In this document: piece after piece, positions 52,249-61,503 of the stretch
Numbering within the stretch: the stretch's first letter is position 1
Layout of the letters: each line of letters begins with the position of its first letter
Origin: Streptomyces griseoloalbus
Lineage (GTDB): Bacteria; Actinomycetota; Actinomycetes; Streptomycetales; Streptomycetaceae
Length of the DNA: 64,000 nt
Assembly (NCBI GenBank): GCA_014650015.1
Contig: BMUD01000016.1
Span: 1 to 64,000, forward strand
Reading direction: 5' to 3'
The notes under the pieces: generated by a model
Told to the model about the DNA's origin: nothing
What the model saw: only the letters and a program-made list of their open reading frames with translations
Database searches by the model: none
Program-made: the position numbers and the translations under genes

Positions 52249-52797
52249 CGATTCCCTCAGCGAGCATGCCGGAGCGATTCCGGGCAGGTGCGGACGTGGT
52301 CAATTCGCAGTGGGGCACGGAAAGGTGTGCGCCGGCCGGACCGTCTGGCCAACGCGGTATTCAGCGGTTCACGGACGGTCCAGCGGGCCATGAACAATTC
52401 CGGGGAGTGCCGTGCGCCGTCGACGTGCTTTTCTCGGTGGTCGAGCACGTCGGTGCTTCGTCGCAGCGCTTGCACCGACCCGTCGGGCTTTACTATCGGC
52501 CGACGGAATGTGACGCGCAACGACCGCCCCACGAATACGTCAAGTGTGCTTGGGGGCGGCTGTCGAGGCGGCGGATGATGCTCGGCGTCGCGCGATGCCC
52601 GCCTTGGCGAACACCTGACGCGCGGAAGGAAAGAAGGTGCCACCCGAGATGTCTCCGCATTGCTCTGCGGAAACCATCGGGGCGGGCGGGAAGGTCTCGA
52701 TCAATCCTGTGCAGAGAAAGCGCGCCACCCCGGCAGGAACGTGGCCATTCCTGCCGAAGCGGCGTGCGTGCCTGTTGTCGAACCGTGCGCAGTCGAT
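52249..52797. other. 549-bp gap between CAR and DAHP synthase genes
   Basis: Several short frames cross it on both strands, but none has coding character or a recognisable domain. It may contain the promoter for the phzC-phzD-phzE-aro operon: the stretch is less GC-rich than its surroundings in places (for example AATACGTCAAGTGTG near 52532). I could not pick out a convincing hairpin or operator. Confidence 0.4.
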
Positions 52798-55700
52798 TCA
52801 CGCAGACATGAGCGACGTCAGGTCCCTGGCGTATTTCTCGATGAGCGAGGGGGAGATGTGCGGGATGTCCTCGTCGGCTCCGATCTTCGCGGCCCGGACG
52901 GCCGCACGGAATCGCTCGGAGGGTATGTCGGATCCACGCACAGCGGTTTCCGGGTCCTTGAATCCATGCATCAGTGGCAACGACGAGTGCTGCCGCTGCT
53001 CTTCGGGAAGTGCCCGCATGGCCGTCTCGAACCGATCGAGCCAGTCCGCGTAGTCGTCGATCCGCTCGATGCGATGACCTGCGTCACTCAGCCAGTCGAT
53101 GAAGGTGTCGAGCGAGATCCCGTCGTCGTGCGGGTTCACCAGACTGAACGTCCGGTATTCGCCGGTGATCTGTCCGCCCAGCGACACGACAGCCGCGGCG
53201 GTGAAGTCCACGGGAAGCCCGTCGTAGTGAGCCCTTGGCCGCTTCCCCTCACCGTCGTTGCGGTAGAAGGACGCGGGCGCGATGCCGGTCGCGAGCACGC
53301 TGAAGAGAAGTCGGGAGAACATGTCGGGGACATTGAGCTGTCCGCCGTAGCTGCTGTGGGCGAGAATCATGTTCGACCGGAACACGGTGACCGGGAGACC
53401 ACACAGGTCGTGAGCCTCACGCAGCAGGACTTCTCCCGCCCACTTGCTCGTCGCATAGCCGCTGGCGTAGCCCGCGTCGACCGGCTGAACCGGGAGCGCC
53501 TGCCTCACGTCGGGGTCTTCGCCCAGAGCGGGGTTCCGGGACGTGGCGACGGCCACGCTGGATATGTAGGTGAACGGCTTCATCCGCCCGGTGAGCGCCA
53601 GGCGGACCAGCTCGGCGGTTCCCACCACGTTGGCTTCGAACAGATGGTTGTACGGCAGCACGTGGTTGACGAGAGCACCGGCGTGGACAATCACGTCCAC
53701 CTCCTCGGACAGCCTCTCCCAGGTGCGGTCGCTCAACCCCAGCTGCGGTTCCGCCATGTCCCCCGCCACGACCTCCAGATGGTCGGCGGCCAAGGTCTGG
53801 AACCGATGCGTCAGCTGCCCGTCGCCGCCGGCGAACGACTCCTCGAGGCGCTTCCTGGCAGTCGCCACGTCCTTCCCGCGCACGAGGCAGACCAGCCGGC
53901 CGTCGGTCTTCTCCAGCTGTTCCAGCCACTCCATGCACAGGAAGCGCCCGAGATACCCACTCGCCCCGGTCAACAGGACGGTCCGGGGCGATGCGGCGGG
54001 AAGAGGCAGCCGCTTGGCCTCGGCGAGCGTCTGTGGATCGATGAACTTCTCCAGCGTGAGGTCCGCGGCCTGGACCTCGACGCTTCCCTGTCCGTGCACC
54101 GACGCGAAGCTGGGCTGGTTCAGTCCGGTCTCGCGCTTGGCCTCGATGTGGTCGGCCATCTGCTGGAGGTCGGTGGCCGCACTGATGATCACGTCCACCG
54201 GGACTCGGACCGCGAAGATGTCATCGAGCAGGTCGGAGAACGCCACCGCGGTGAGCGAGTCGCCACCCAGATCCCTGAAGTGCGCTGTGGGGCTCACCTC
54301 GACCCCCGAGCCCGCAAGCAGTGCCTGGGCCGCACGCTGGAGCGTCTCCAGCACGGAGCGGTCCGCGGCACCGCGACGAACGTCCAGCAGCTCCTCGTTC
54401 TCGCGCGCGGCGATGTCCACGTACAGCGCTTCCAGACGCTCCCGGTACCGCTCCAGCAGGCGGGGGCGCAGAAGCTTCCGGTGATCCGAGAGCAGGCCGT
54501 TGTCCTGGCTGAACGGCTCGGTCTCGATCAGGAACTCGCGTGGGATCTCGTAGGAGTTCAGCCCTTCCTCCTTCGCGACCTGGACGAAGGACTCGCTGAG
54601 CTGCTGCTGCAGTTCTTCCGTCCGGCCCTCGAAGCGGGTGAGGGCATCCGCGGAAGGGACGACGACAGCGAGCAGATAGGACCGTTCACTGTTCCCGTAC
54701 ACGAATACCTGACGGACCAGCGGGCTGTAGGCGAAGATGGCCTCCAGGCGCGCGGTCGCCACGAACTCACCCTGAGACAGTTTCAGCACACTCATGCGCC
54801 GGTCGATGATGGCGTGCCGTCCCGGCGCGACCTCGGCGACGATGTCGCCTGTCTTGTAGTAGCCGTCCTCGTCGAGGAGTTCGGCCGTCAGCTCCGGGTG
54901 CTTGAAATAGCCGGGAATGAGGGCGTCGGTCTTGAGCAGCAGTTCCCCGCGGGGATGCGGCGAATCGGTGAGGTAGTAGCCGAGTTCGGGAACATCGACG
55001 AGCTTGTAGTCGATGACCGGTGGGCTCAGCACCTCTCCGTCGACCGATACGGCCGCGGCCTCGGTGGAGCCGTAGATGTTGTGCAGTTTGAGGCCGAGGA
55101 GAGACTCCATGAAGGCCGTCAGCTCGGCGGACAGGGGAGCGGACGCACAGCCGGCCCAGGCGACCTGGCCGCCGAGCAGTCTCACCCGCATGTCTTCCTT
55201 GACCTGGTCCTCGAGGGCGGCACGGTCGGCGCCTGCCGTGGTCAGGCGGTCGAGTTCGCTCTGGTACTTCTGGAAGATCAACTCGCAGATGCGCGGTATC
55301 AGTGAAAGTTCCGTCGGGCGCGCCAGCGCGATGTCCTCGAAGAAGGTCGACAGATCGCTCTTGGCCGTGAAGTACGTGATGCCGCCCCGCGCCAGGGTGT
55401 TCTTCAGCGAGGAGTGGCCGGCGACATGGCTCATCGGCATGTAGCTGAAGGTGACCGTCTCGCCCTCGGAGAAGAGCTTCGACCACGCCCCGCCCCACAT
55501 CGCACTGGTGAGGCGGTCGGTGTACATGGCGCCCTTGGGCGTTCCCGTGCTCCCCGAGGTGTAGATGAGCATGGCCAGCGGGTCGTCGTCGCCCGGGACG
55601 AACAACGGCGCTTCGGGAAGGCCGGCACCGCGGCGGAGTACCTCGGGAAGGGAATCGACACTCACGAAACGGCCGGCACTCTTGACGCGGCTGCGCGCTT

Positions 55701-56196
55701 CGTCCAGCGCGTCGACGTGGTCACTGACTTCCTCATGGAAATCGAATACCAGGATGCGCTCGACCGACGGGCTTTCGAGAGCGAGCTCGACCGCCCTGTC
55801 CAGGCGTTCGACACTCGCGGCGACAAGGCGGGACTCCGTCTCGTCGATGATCGTCCTCTGCTGTGACGCAGGCGAACTGGTCTGCAGCGGAACGCTGACG
55901 AACCCGAGGTAGGTGCAGGCCAGATCGAGGATGGTGTAATCGCCGCTGGCGAAACCGAGCATGGCGACGCGGTCGCCCGGCTTCAGCTGATGGCGCGCGT
56001 CACCGTGCCATTCATTCGCCACCGCGCGTACGCGCGCCCACAGCTCGCCGAAACTGGTCTTTTCGTACCGTGGGAGAAGACGGTACGAAACACGGCCGGT
56101 CGCGGGGTCCCGCACGAACTCCTTGGCCCGTTCACCGATAGCTGGCCGATCGGCATAGCGCACCATTACGTTTTCCATCACTTGCGCAAGTCGCAT
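52798..56196 (-). CDS. car: Carboxylic acid reductase (adenylation-thiolation-reductase)
   Basis: A 1,132-aa three-domain enzyme reducing a carboxylic acid to its aldehyde with ATP and NADPH. The adenylation domain has IYTSGSTGTPKGAMYT (about 211-226) and IYGSTEAA. The carrier domain has LGGDSLTAVAF with phosphopantetheine Ser647. The reductase has LLTGASGYLGRFLCMEWLEQ (about 739) and the SDR pair Tyr914/Lys918 in YATSKWAGE. This is the complete Nocardia-type layout. A phosphopantetheinyl transferase must come from elsewhere. I start at ATG 56196 (GGAG upstream). Being next to the DHHA genes, DHHA or an aromatised derivative is the suggested substrate (inference). Confidence 0.92.
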   Translation of the reverse strand: MRLAQVMENVMVRYADRPAIGERAKEFVRDPATGRVSYRLLPRYEKTSFGELWARVRAVANEWHGDARHQLKPGDRVAMLGFASGDYTILDLACTYLGFVSVPLQTSSPASQQRTIIDETESRLVAASVERLDRAVELALESPSVERILVFDFHEEVSDHVDALDEARSRVKSAGRFVSVDSLPEVLRRGAGLPEAPLFVPGDDDPLAMLIYTSGSTGTPKGAMYTDRLTSAMWGGAWSKLFSEGETVTFSYMPMSHVAGHSSLKNTLARGGITYFTAKSDLSTFFEDIALARPTELSLIPRICELIFQKYQSELDRLTTAGADRAALEDQVKEDMRVRLLGGQVAWAGCASAPLSAELTAFMESLLGLKLHNIYGSTEAAAVSVDGEVLSPPVIDYKLVDVPELGYYLTDSPHPRGELLLKTDALIPGYFKHPELTAELLDEDGYYKTGDIVAEVAPGRHAIIDRRMSVLKLSQGEFVATARLEAIFAYSPLVRQVFVYGNSERSYLLAVVVPSADALTRFEGRTEELQQQLSESFVQVAKEEGLNSYEIPREFLIETEPFSQDNGLLSDHRKLLRPRLLERYRERLEALYVDIAARENEELLDVRRGAADRSVLETLQRAAQALLAGSGVEVSPTAHFRDLGGDSLTAVAFSDLLDDIFAVRVPVDVIISAATDLQQMADHIEAKRETGLNQPSFASVHGQGSVEVQAADLTLEKFIDPQTLAEAKRLPLPAASPRTVLLTGASGYLGRFLCMEWLEQLEKTDGRLVCLVRGKDVATARKRLEESFAGGDGQLTHRFQTLAADHLEVVAGDMAEPQLGLSDRTWERLSEEVDVIVHAGALVNHVLPYNHLFEANVVGTAELVRLALTGRMKPFTYISSVAVATSRNPALGEDPDVRQALPVQPVDAGYASGYATSKWAGEVLLREAHDLCGLPVTVFRSNMILAHSSYGGQLNVPDMFSRLLFSVLATGIAPASFYRNDGEGKRPRAHYDGLPVDFTAAAVVSLGGQITGEYRTFSLVNPHDDGISLDTFIDWLSDAGHRIERIDDYADWLDRFETAMRALPEEQRQHSSLPLMHGFKDPETAVRGSDIPSERFRAAVRAAKIGADEDIPHISPSLIEKYARDLTSLMSA

Positions 56197-56609
56197 TTTT
56201 GGTCTCCGCGTCGTGTACGGACCTGATCTCGGCCGGCAGACAGAGGGATGGGTGGCCGGTGGCCTTCCGGCGGCGCCGTCCCGCTTTACGGGAAGGGGTG
56301 CATCGACATCGGACGCGATGTGCTGGCCCACAGGGGTGAAAACCCCGCGCGCCACCCCGACTCGCGACATGACGCTACCGAGTTGAGCACCCCATGGCTA
56401 AGCCGACGGCGATCTATGTCATGTCCATCGCACGAAGGCCGTTGTTCGGCAGATCCGGTGCCCTGCCGGTGAGGGATCGCGGGCAGGCGTGAACGCGCCG
56501 ACGCCGTACGGGACGGGCCCGTACGGCGTCAGCGCGTTCGCCGGGCACGGCACGTCAGGGCCCCGCGGCAGCAGGCCCGGGCGCGCGCGTCGGCGGGTGA
56601 GTGTGTCGG
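56197..56609. other. Leader region of CAR gene and terminator of XRE gene
   Basis: No gene is supported. Next to the CAR start the DNA is the likely promoter for the biosynthetic operon. A GGGGT-GAAA-ACCCC mini-hairpin lies at 56333-56346, and AT-richer sequence (GATCTATGTCATGTCC) near 56410. The strong hairpin at 56500-56530 is listed separately. Confidence 0.4.
56500..56530 (-). terminator. Terminator hairpin after the XRE regulator gene
   Basis: GACGCCGTACGGG (56500-56512) pairs perfectly with CCCGTACGGCGTC (56518-56530) around a 5-base loop. It lies 80 bases after the XRE stop on the minus strand. Confidence 0.75.
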
Positions 56610-57476
56610 TCAGTCGTCTCGCAGGGAGTCGGCGCAGCGGTGGCTCTGGTGGGTCAGGACCTGCAAGGCATCGGCGGAGCCCGCGTCATTCGGGGTGTAG
56701 ATCTCAAGGCGGTGGTCCGGGCTGTCCGGCTGCAACCAGACCTGGTAGTCGACACTCAGCGCGCCCACGGTCGTGTGCTGTATGTGCATGGTTCCCGTGG
56801 TGCAGTCCGCGACATCCCGATTCGCCCACAGGGCGGAGAAGTCGTCGCTGCGCATGGTGAGTTCGCCGATCAGCCCCGCCAGGCGCGCATCGGTGGGATA
56901 GCGGCCGGCCGTCAGCCGGAGGTACGCGACGTGAGCGCGGGCGAGCGTGTGCCAGTTGCCGTACAGGTCACGCGTGACCGGGTCGAGGAAGAACATGCGA
57001 GGAATCGAAGGGCGACGTTCCGGATCGGTCGGTGTCTCGAAGGCGATGTGCTCGGCGAGGAGCGCGTGCCCGCTGCGGTTCCACGCGAGCACGTCTCCGC
57101 GGCGGCCCAGGGCGATCGCCGGTGTGGCCTCGCCGAGGGATTCCAGGAGCGCGAGGACGTGCTTGTGGGGTTTTTCCGCCGGGGGTTCGGCGAGTCGTGG
57201 CGTCGCCGAGTGCCGAGCGAGGTTGTGCAGGTGCACGGTCTCGGTCGCGTTGAGCTGCAGCGCCCGGGCGAGCGCGTCGAGTACCTGCTCCGAGGCCGTC
57301 TCGGCCTGCCCTTGTTCCAGCCGCGTGTAGTAGCCGGCGCTCACTCCCGCGAGTTGGGCGAGCTCTTCCCGTCGCAGCCCGGGAACGCGGCGCCCTGTGC
57401 CATGTGTGCGCAGTCCGATCTCGTCCGGGGTGACCCGGTCGCGGCGGCTCTTCAGAAACGTCCCGAGGCTCTCCAC
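56610..57476 (-). CDS. XRE-family regulator with MmyB-like ligand-binding domain
   Basis: A 288-aa protein. The HTH (PGLRREELAQLAGVSAGYYT then RLEQG) is followed by the MmyB-like PAS-type domain: LGRRGDVLAWNRSGHALLA, NWHTLARAHVAYLRLTAGRY, FSALWANRDVADC, VDYQVWLQPDSPDHRLEIYT. The start is GTG 57476. Such regulators often repress a divergent exporter. Here the divergent gene is an MFS pump, with a long palindrome in between. Confidence 0.9.
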   Translation of the reverse strand: MESLGTFLKSRRDRVTPDEIGLRTHGTGRRVPGLRREELAQLAGVSAGYYTRLEQGQAETASEQVLDALARALQLNATETVHLHNLARHSATPRLAEPPAEKPHKHVLALLESLGEATPAIALGRRGDVLAWNRSGHALLAEHIAFETPTDPERRPSIPRMFFLDPVTRDLYGNWHTLARAHVAYLRLTAGRYPTDARLAGLIGELTMRSDDFSALWANRDVADCTTGTMHIQHTTVGALSVDYQVWLQPDSPDHRLEIYTPNDAGSADALQVLTHQSHRCADSLRDD

Positions 57477-57506
57477 GACGGCAAGCGTAAGCCGGACGTG
57501 CGCACC

Positions 57507-57537
57507 GCTGGGTATACCTGTCAGGTGTACCCCCAGC
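57507..57537. promoter_or_regulatory. Long palindrome between XRE and MFS genes
   Basis: GGGTATACCTG (57510-57520), a central T, and CAGGTGTACCC (57522-57532) form an 11-bp inverted repeat with one mismatch. Outer GCTG/CAGC extend it if two bases are bulged. It is 19 bases from the MFS ATG and 34 from the XRE GTG, well placed as the XRE operator. Confidence 0.65.
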
Positions 57538-57555
57538 AGGGGGGTGGTTGTCGAC

Positions 57556-59106
57556 ATGACGATGCCCGACGGTCGAGGCATGTCGGAAGAGCACTCACAC
57601 AACAAACCCGGCCTGCGCGCGTGGCTGGGGCTGCTGGTCGTACTCGGGCCCGTCCTGCTGGTCTCCATGGACGGGTCGATCCTGTACCTGGCGATGCCCC
57701 GGGTCAGTCAGGACCTCACCCCCACGGCCGATCAGGCCCTGTGGACCCTGGACATCTACGGATTCGCGGTCGGCTCGCTGCTGATCGCGTTCGGTAACAT
57801 CGGGGACCGGTACGGTCGGCTGAAGTTGCTGATGATCGGAGCGACCGTCTTCGGGCTCGCGTCCGCGGCATCCGCCTTCGCGCCCAACGCGGAGCTCCTC
57901 ATCGCGTCCCGCGCTCTGATGGGTGTGGCCGGCGCGACTCTTCTGCCGTCGGCACTGGCTGTGCTGAGCGAGCTGTTCAGCGACCCGCGACGGCGGGCGC
58001 AGGCCATCGGCATCTTCGCCGCGGCCTTCGCGGCGGGGTTCGCCATCGGCCCCGTCGCAGGTGGCATCCTGCTGGAACGCTTCTGGTGGGGCTCGGTCTT
58101 CCTGATCAACCTGCCCGTCATCGCCCTGTTCCTCATCTTCGCGCCCATCCTGCTGCGTGAAGTGAGTACGACCCGTCCCGGCCGCATCGACGCCTTCAGC
58201 GTCGTGGCCTCCGCGGCCGGCCTCCTGGGCGCCGTGTACGCCCTCAAGCACGCGGCCGCCGAAGGGTTCTCGGTGCTCTCCGTTCTCGTGGGACTGGGCG
58301 GCGTCGTGCTGCTGGCCTTGTTCGTGCGTCGGCAGCGGCACCTCGAGTACCCGTTGATGGACTTCTCCCTCTTCCGCGACCGGGTCTTCACCGTCGCGAT
58401 CATCACCGGCCTGCTGCCGCTGGCGGCCTGGTCGGCAGCCGCCTACCTGTCAGGTGTCTACCTCCAGTCCGTTCTGGACCTTCCCGTCCTGAAGGCAGCA
58501 CTCCTGGCACTTCCCGGCGCGGTGGTCCTCACCGTCACCTGTGTCGTCACGCCCATGGTGGTCGACCGCATCGGCAAGCGGACGATTCTCATCATCTGCC
58601 ACTTCTCCATCGCGGCAGGACTGCTGTTCCTGCTCCCCACCACCATCAGCGGCGGGGTCGGCTGGTACATCGCGTCCACGTCCGTCGCGGGCCTTGGCTA
58701 CGGCATCTCCTTCAGCGTCGTCGCCGACACCGCGGTCGGCGCGGTGCCCGCCGAACGAGCGGGTTCGGCCGGCGCGATCGCCGAGACCAGCAACGAGATC
58801 GGCAACGCCCTCGGCATCGCGCTCATCGGCTCCCTCGCCGCGCTGCTCTTCCGGCTCCAAGGGCCTGACCTCGCGCCCACGCTCGACGAGACCCTGCAGC
58901 TGCCCGGTCTGACGTCCGCGGTGGTCACGGACGCGAAGTCGGCCTACGTCACCGGCCTGCACGCGGCGGTAGCGGTGGCCAGCGTCCTGCACTTCGCGCT
59001 CGGCATCCTGGCACTTCGCTGGCTGCCCAAGGCCGAGACCGCGCAGCAGGCCTCGGACTCCCTGGTCGAGGAGAAGGCCGATCCGGTGGAGAGCACGCCT
59101 CGTTGA
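57556..59106 (+). CDS. MFS exporter, DHA2 (SmvA-like)
   Basis: A 516-aa protein with about 14 TM helices. It shows LVSMDGSILYLAMPRVSQDL in TM1, TADQALWTLDIYGFAVGSLL, GNIGDRYGRLKLLMIGATVF and ASRALMGVAGATLLPSALAV. This matches SmvA/EmrB-type drug pumps. Next to the biosynthetic operon and under a divergent XRE regulator, it is the probable self-protection exporter. ATG 57556 or the ATG two codons later could be used. A perfect hairpin terminates it. Confidence 0.88.
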   Translation: MTMPDGRGMSEEHSHNKPGLRAWLGLLVVLGPVLLVSMDGSILYLAMPRVSQDLTPTADQALWTLDIYGFAVGSLLIAFGNIGDRYGRLKLLMIGATVFGLASAASAFAPNAELLIASRALMGVAGATLLPSALAVLSELFSDPRRRAQAIGIFAAAFAAGFAIGPVAGGILLERFWWGSVFLINLPVIALFLIFAPILLREVSTTRPGRIDAFSVVASAAGLLGAVYALKHAAAEGFSVLSVLVGLGGVVLLALFVRRQRHLEYPLMDFSLFRDRVFTVAIITGLLPLAAWSAAAYLSGVYLQSVLDLPVLKAALLALPGAVVLTVTCVVTPMVVDRIGKRTILIICHFSIAAGLLFLLPTTISGGVGWYIASTSVAGLGYGISFSVVADTAVGAVPAERAGSAGAIAETSNEIGNALGIALIGSLAALLFRLQGPDLAPTLDETLQLPGLTSAVVTDAKSAYVTGLHAAVAVASVLHFALGILALRWLPKAETAQQASDSLVEEKADPVESTPR

Positions 59107-59173
59107 CGGCACCGGTCCCGGTGGCGAGGGGTTCCTTCGCCCTCCGGCTTCCTGATCACCAGGACATGAACGG

Positions 59174-59218
59174 CCGTGCCCCGGTCCGCAGCCTCCCCCC
59201 CTGCGGACCGGGGCACGG
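59174..59218 (+). terminator. Perfect 18-bp stem terminator after the MFS gene
   Basis: CCGTGCCCCGGTCCGCAG (59174-59191) and its exact complement (59201-59218) form an 18-bp stem with a 9-base loop, 67 bases after the MFS stop. Confidence 0.85.
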
Positions 59219-59220
59219 TT

Positions 59221-59509
59221 GCCTCCAGCCGTGAAGCCGCCGTCGACATGCACGACCTGGCCGAGCGGGTCCGTCTCGGCCAGGCGTCGGTGACGCGCAT
59301 CGTCGCCCGGCTCGACGTGGCCGGATTCGCCGACACGGACCTGTGCCCGTCCGACGTGCGGGGTCTGCGCGGTGATCACGGACGAGGTGCGCGCACGGTG
59401 CGAGGCCGCCCGCTCGACGTACGCGGACGTCCTTCCCCCGGCACTCGACCGAATGGGGAACCCAGGTCTCGGGTCGGGCATACCTGGTTGCCTGGTGAAG
59501 CGATCGTGA
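59221..59509 (+). pseudogene. MarR-family regulator remnant with frameshift
   Basis: Frame one reads MHDLAERVRLGQASVTRIVA then RLDVAGFADTDLCPSDVRG, a MarR winged helix. At the GGGG run 59360-59363 the frame must shift by one base to continue as GVCAVITDEVRARCEAARST then YADVLPPALDR, the expected MarR wing and helix, ending TGA 59507. The first 40-50 residues of a MarR protein are missing because the region abuts the terminator hairpin. Both defects argue for a dead gene. The 210 bases to 59720 hold nothing supported. Confidence 0.75.
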
Positions 59510-59720
59510 CCACGTCCGGGTTGCCTGCCGGCGGCGGCGAGGAGGAGGTGTCCTACGACAGCGAAGTTAGTCGTGCGCAGCGCGCTGACCTGCGTCGACT
59601 GGATTGGATGTCAACACGGCGGGCGATAGCGTGGAACATCGTGTCGGAGGGGGACGCTGGATGCGGATTGTGCGCGACATCTGCCGTGTGCACATTCTGT
59701 GCGCTGCCCACGCGTCCGCG

Positions 59721-61034
59721 TCAGCCGCTGCGTCGGCGAGCGCGGAGGGCGGCCCAGTGGCGTAGCCGTTCGCTGATCTGGGCTTCGTAGCCGTTGCGTG
59801 TGGGCTGGTAATAGGTCTCGCGGTCCATGTCGTCGGGGAAGTAGCCGGCGCCGGAGAAGCCGCCGGTGGTGTCGGGGTCGTACTGGTAATCCTTGCCGTA
59901 GCCGAGGTCCTTCATCAGCCGGGTCGGGGCGTTGAGGATGTGGGCGGGCGGCATGAGTGAGCCGGTGCGGCTGGCGGATCGGTGGGCCGCGTTGAAGCCG
60001 CGGTAGACGGCGATGGACTTGGGGGCCGTGGCGAGGTATAGAACGGCCTGGGCGATCGCCAACTCGCCCTCAGGGGAGCCGAGTCGCTCGTACACGTCCC
60101 AAGCGGCGAGGGCCTGCTGGATGGCGTGCGGGTCGGCGATGCCAATGTCTTCGTTCGCGAAGCGGACCAGGCGGCGGGCCACGAACAGGGGGTCCTCGCC
60201 GCCGTCGAGCATGCGGGCGAGCCAGTACAGGGCCGCGTCCGGGTCGGAGCCACGCATCGACTTGTGGAGCGCGGAGATCAGGTTGTAGTGGCTCTCCTGC
60301 GCCTTGTCGTATAGCGGGGCGCGCTGCTGGATGTGGTGGGCGAGGGCGGCGGTGTCCAGGGGGGTGCCGGGGTTCGGGAGGGCTTGGAGCTGTTCGGCCA
60401 TGTTGAGGAGGTAGCGGCCGTCGCCGTCGGCCATGGCGATCAGGGCGCGGCGGGCGTCGTCGTCCAGGGGCAGCCGGTGGCCGGTGAGGCCCTCGGCACG
60501 GTCGAGGAGTGTGGACAGGGCGGCTTCGTCGAGGCGTTTGAGGACGAGGACCTGGGTGCGGGAGAGGAGGGCGCCGTTGAGTTCGAAGCTCGGGTTCTCC
60601 GTGGTGGCGCCGATCAGGGTGATCGTGCCGTCCTCGACGTAGGGCAGGAAGCTGTCCTGCTGGGCGCGGTTGAAGCGGTGGATCTCGTCGACGAACAGCA
60701 GGGTGCCCTGGCCGATGGTGCGCCGGCTGCGGGCGGCGGCGAAGACCTTGCGCAGGTCGGCCACGCCGGAGAAGGTGGCCGACACCGGTTCGAAGGCCAG
60801 GTTGCTGCCGTCCGCGAGCAGGCGGGCGATGGTCGTCTTCCCGACGCCGGGCGGACCCCACAGGATGGCGGAGCCGAGGCGTTGCTGAGCGACCATGCGA
60901 CCTAGCGGGGCGTCCGGGGCCAGGAGGTGGTCCTGCCCGACGACCTCATCCAGCTGGGTGGGGCGCAGGCGGTCGGCGAGGGGCCGGGCGGACTCCTCGT
61001 CGAAGAGCGGCAGGGTCGCTTCGTTCGGTTCCAT
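59721..61034 (-). CDS. rarA: RarA/MgsA-family AAA+ ATPase, unusual paralogue
   Basis: A 437-aa replication-associated recombination protein. Walker A is AILWGPPGVGKTTIARLLA, Walker B TLLFVDEIHRFNRAQQDSFL, sensor 1 LIGATTENPSFELN, and the C-terminal RarA domain has SALHKSMRGSDPDAALYWLA and YRGFNAAHRSA. The wording (FEPVSATFSGVADLRKVFAA; IARLLAD) resembles alphaproteobacterial RarA more than the usual Streptomyces protein, which has longer loops after Walker A. I start at ATG 61034. Stalled-fork maintenance is the family role. Confidence 0.88.
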   Translation of the reverse strand: MEPNEATLPLFDEESARPLADRLRPTQLDEVVGQDHLLAPDAPLGRMVAQQRLGSAILWGPPGVGKTTIARLLADGSNLAFEPVSATFSGVADLRKVFAAARSRRTIGQGTLLFVDEIHRFNRAQQDSFLPYVEDGTITLIGATTENPSFELNGALLSRTQVLVLKRLDEAALSTLLDRAEGLTGHRLPLDDDARRALIAMADGDGRYLLNMAEQLQALPNPGTPLDTAALAHHIQQRAPLYDKAQESHYNLISALHKSMRGSDPDAALYWLARMLDGGEDPLFVARRLVRFANEDIGIADPHAIQQALAAWDVYERLGSPEGELAIAQAVLYLATAPKSIAVYRGFNAAHRSASRTGSLMPPAHILNAPTRLMKDLGYGKDYQYDPDTTGGFSGAGYFPDDMDRETYYQPTRNGYEAQISERLRHWAALRARRRSG

Positions 61035-61134
61035 TGGTCTCTCGGATCGCAGGCAAAGGTGTGCGGGCGTGGCGAGCCTTGCACGGGGCACTGACAGACG
61101 TGGGCTCAGCGGCTCGTGGGCGCGCTGGCGGTGC

Positions 61135-61503
61135 TCATCGGCTACGGGGGCGGTCGCGCCTGGGCAGCCGCTCGACGGCCAGGTCGTAGGAATCCTCGAC
61201 CGCGTCGGCGATCAGCCGCTCGGTGATGCCGGGGCCCGGCCCGAGCGAGATCCAGTGGTATTTGTCGAGGTAGCGGCCCGGTGTGATCGAGGCATAACCG
61301 TGCACGCGCGCGCGGGCGTGTTCGGGTTCGCACTTGACCGTGATGATCTGGTCGACCGGGTCGTCGGTGACGATCAGGAACACCTTGCTCGCGACCTTGT
61401 ACACGTCGAGTCCCGGGGTGAAGGGGTAGCCGTGGCTGACGCCCGGGAGGGCCAGGGCCGCCCGGCGGGCGGTGCCCTGAAGCCGGTCACCGGCCGCGCT
61501 CAC
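61135..61503 (-). CDS. MmcQ/YjbR-family protein
   Basis: A 122-aa protein of the YjbR fold: ALALPGVSHGYPFTPGLDVY, KVASKVFLIVTDDPVDQIIT, VKCEPEHARARVH, ITPGRYLDKYHWISLG. The family has a DNA-binding-like double-wing fold without known function. GTG 61503 overlaps the stop of the second YjbR gene (GTGA). It is a tandem duplicate of its upstream neighbour. Confidence 0.85.
   Translation of the reverse strand: MSAAGDRLQGTARRAALALPGVSHGYPFTPGLDVYKVASKVFLIVTDDPVDQIITVKCEPEHARARVHGYASITPGRYLDKYHWISLGPGPGITERLIADAVEDSYDLAVERLPRRDRPRSR

Noticed and set aside
52257-52643. A 128-codon minus-strand gene between CAR and phzC
   Set aside because: Arg/Pro-rich composition, no ribosome site and no family resemblance.
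52660-55305. Long plus-strand frame of about 880 codons opposite the carboxylic acid reductase
   Set aside because: It is an antisense shadow; all A-T-R motifs are on the minus strand.
59176-59790. An intact 204-codon protein gene after the MFS exporter
   Set aside because: MarR similarity stops mid-domain and resumes in another frame; the remainder is unrelated sequence.
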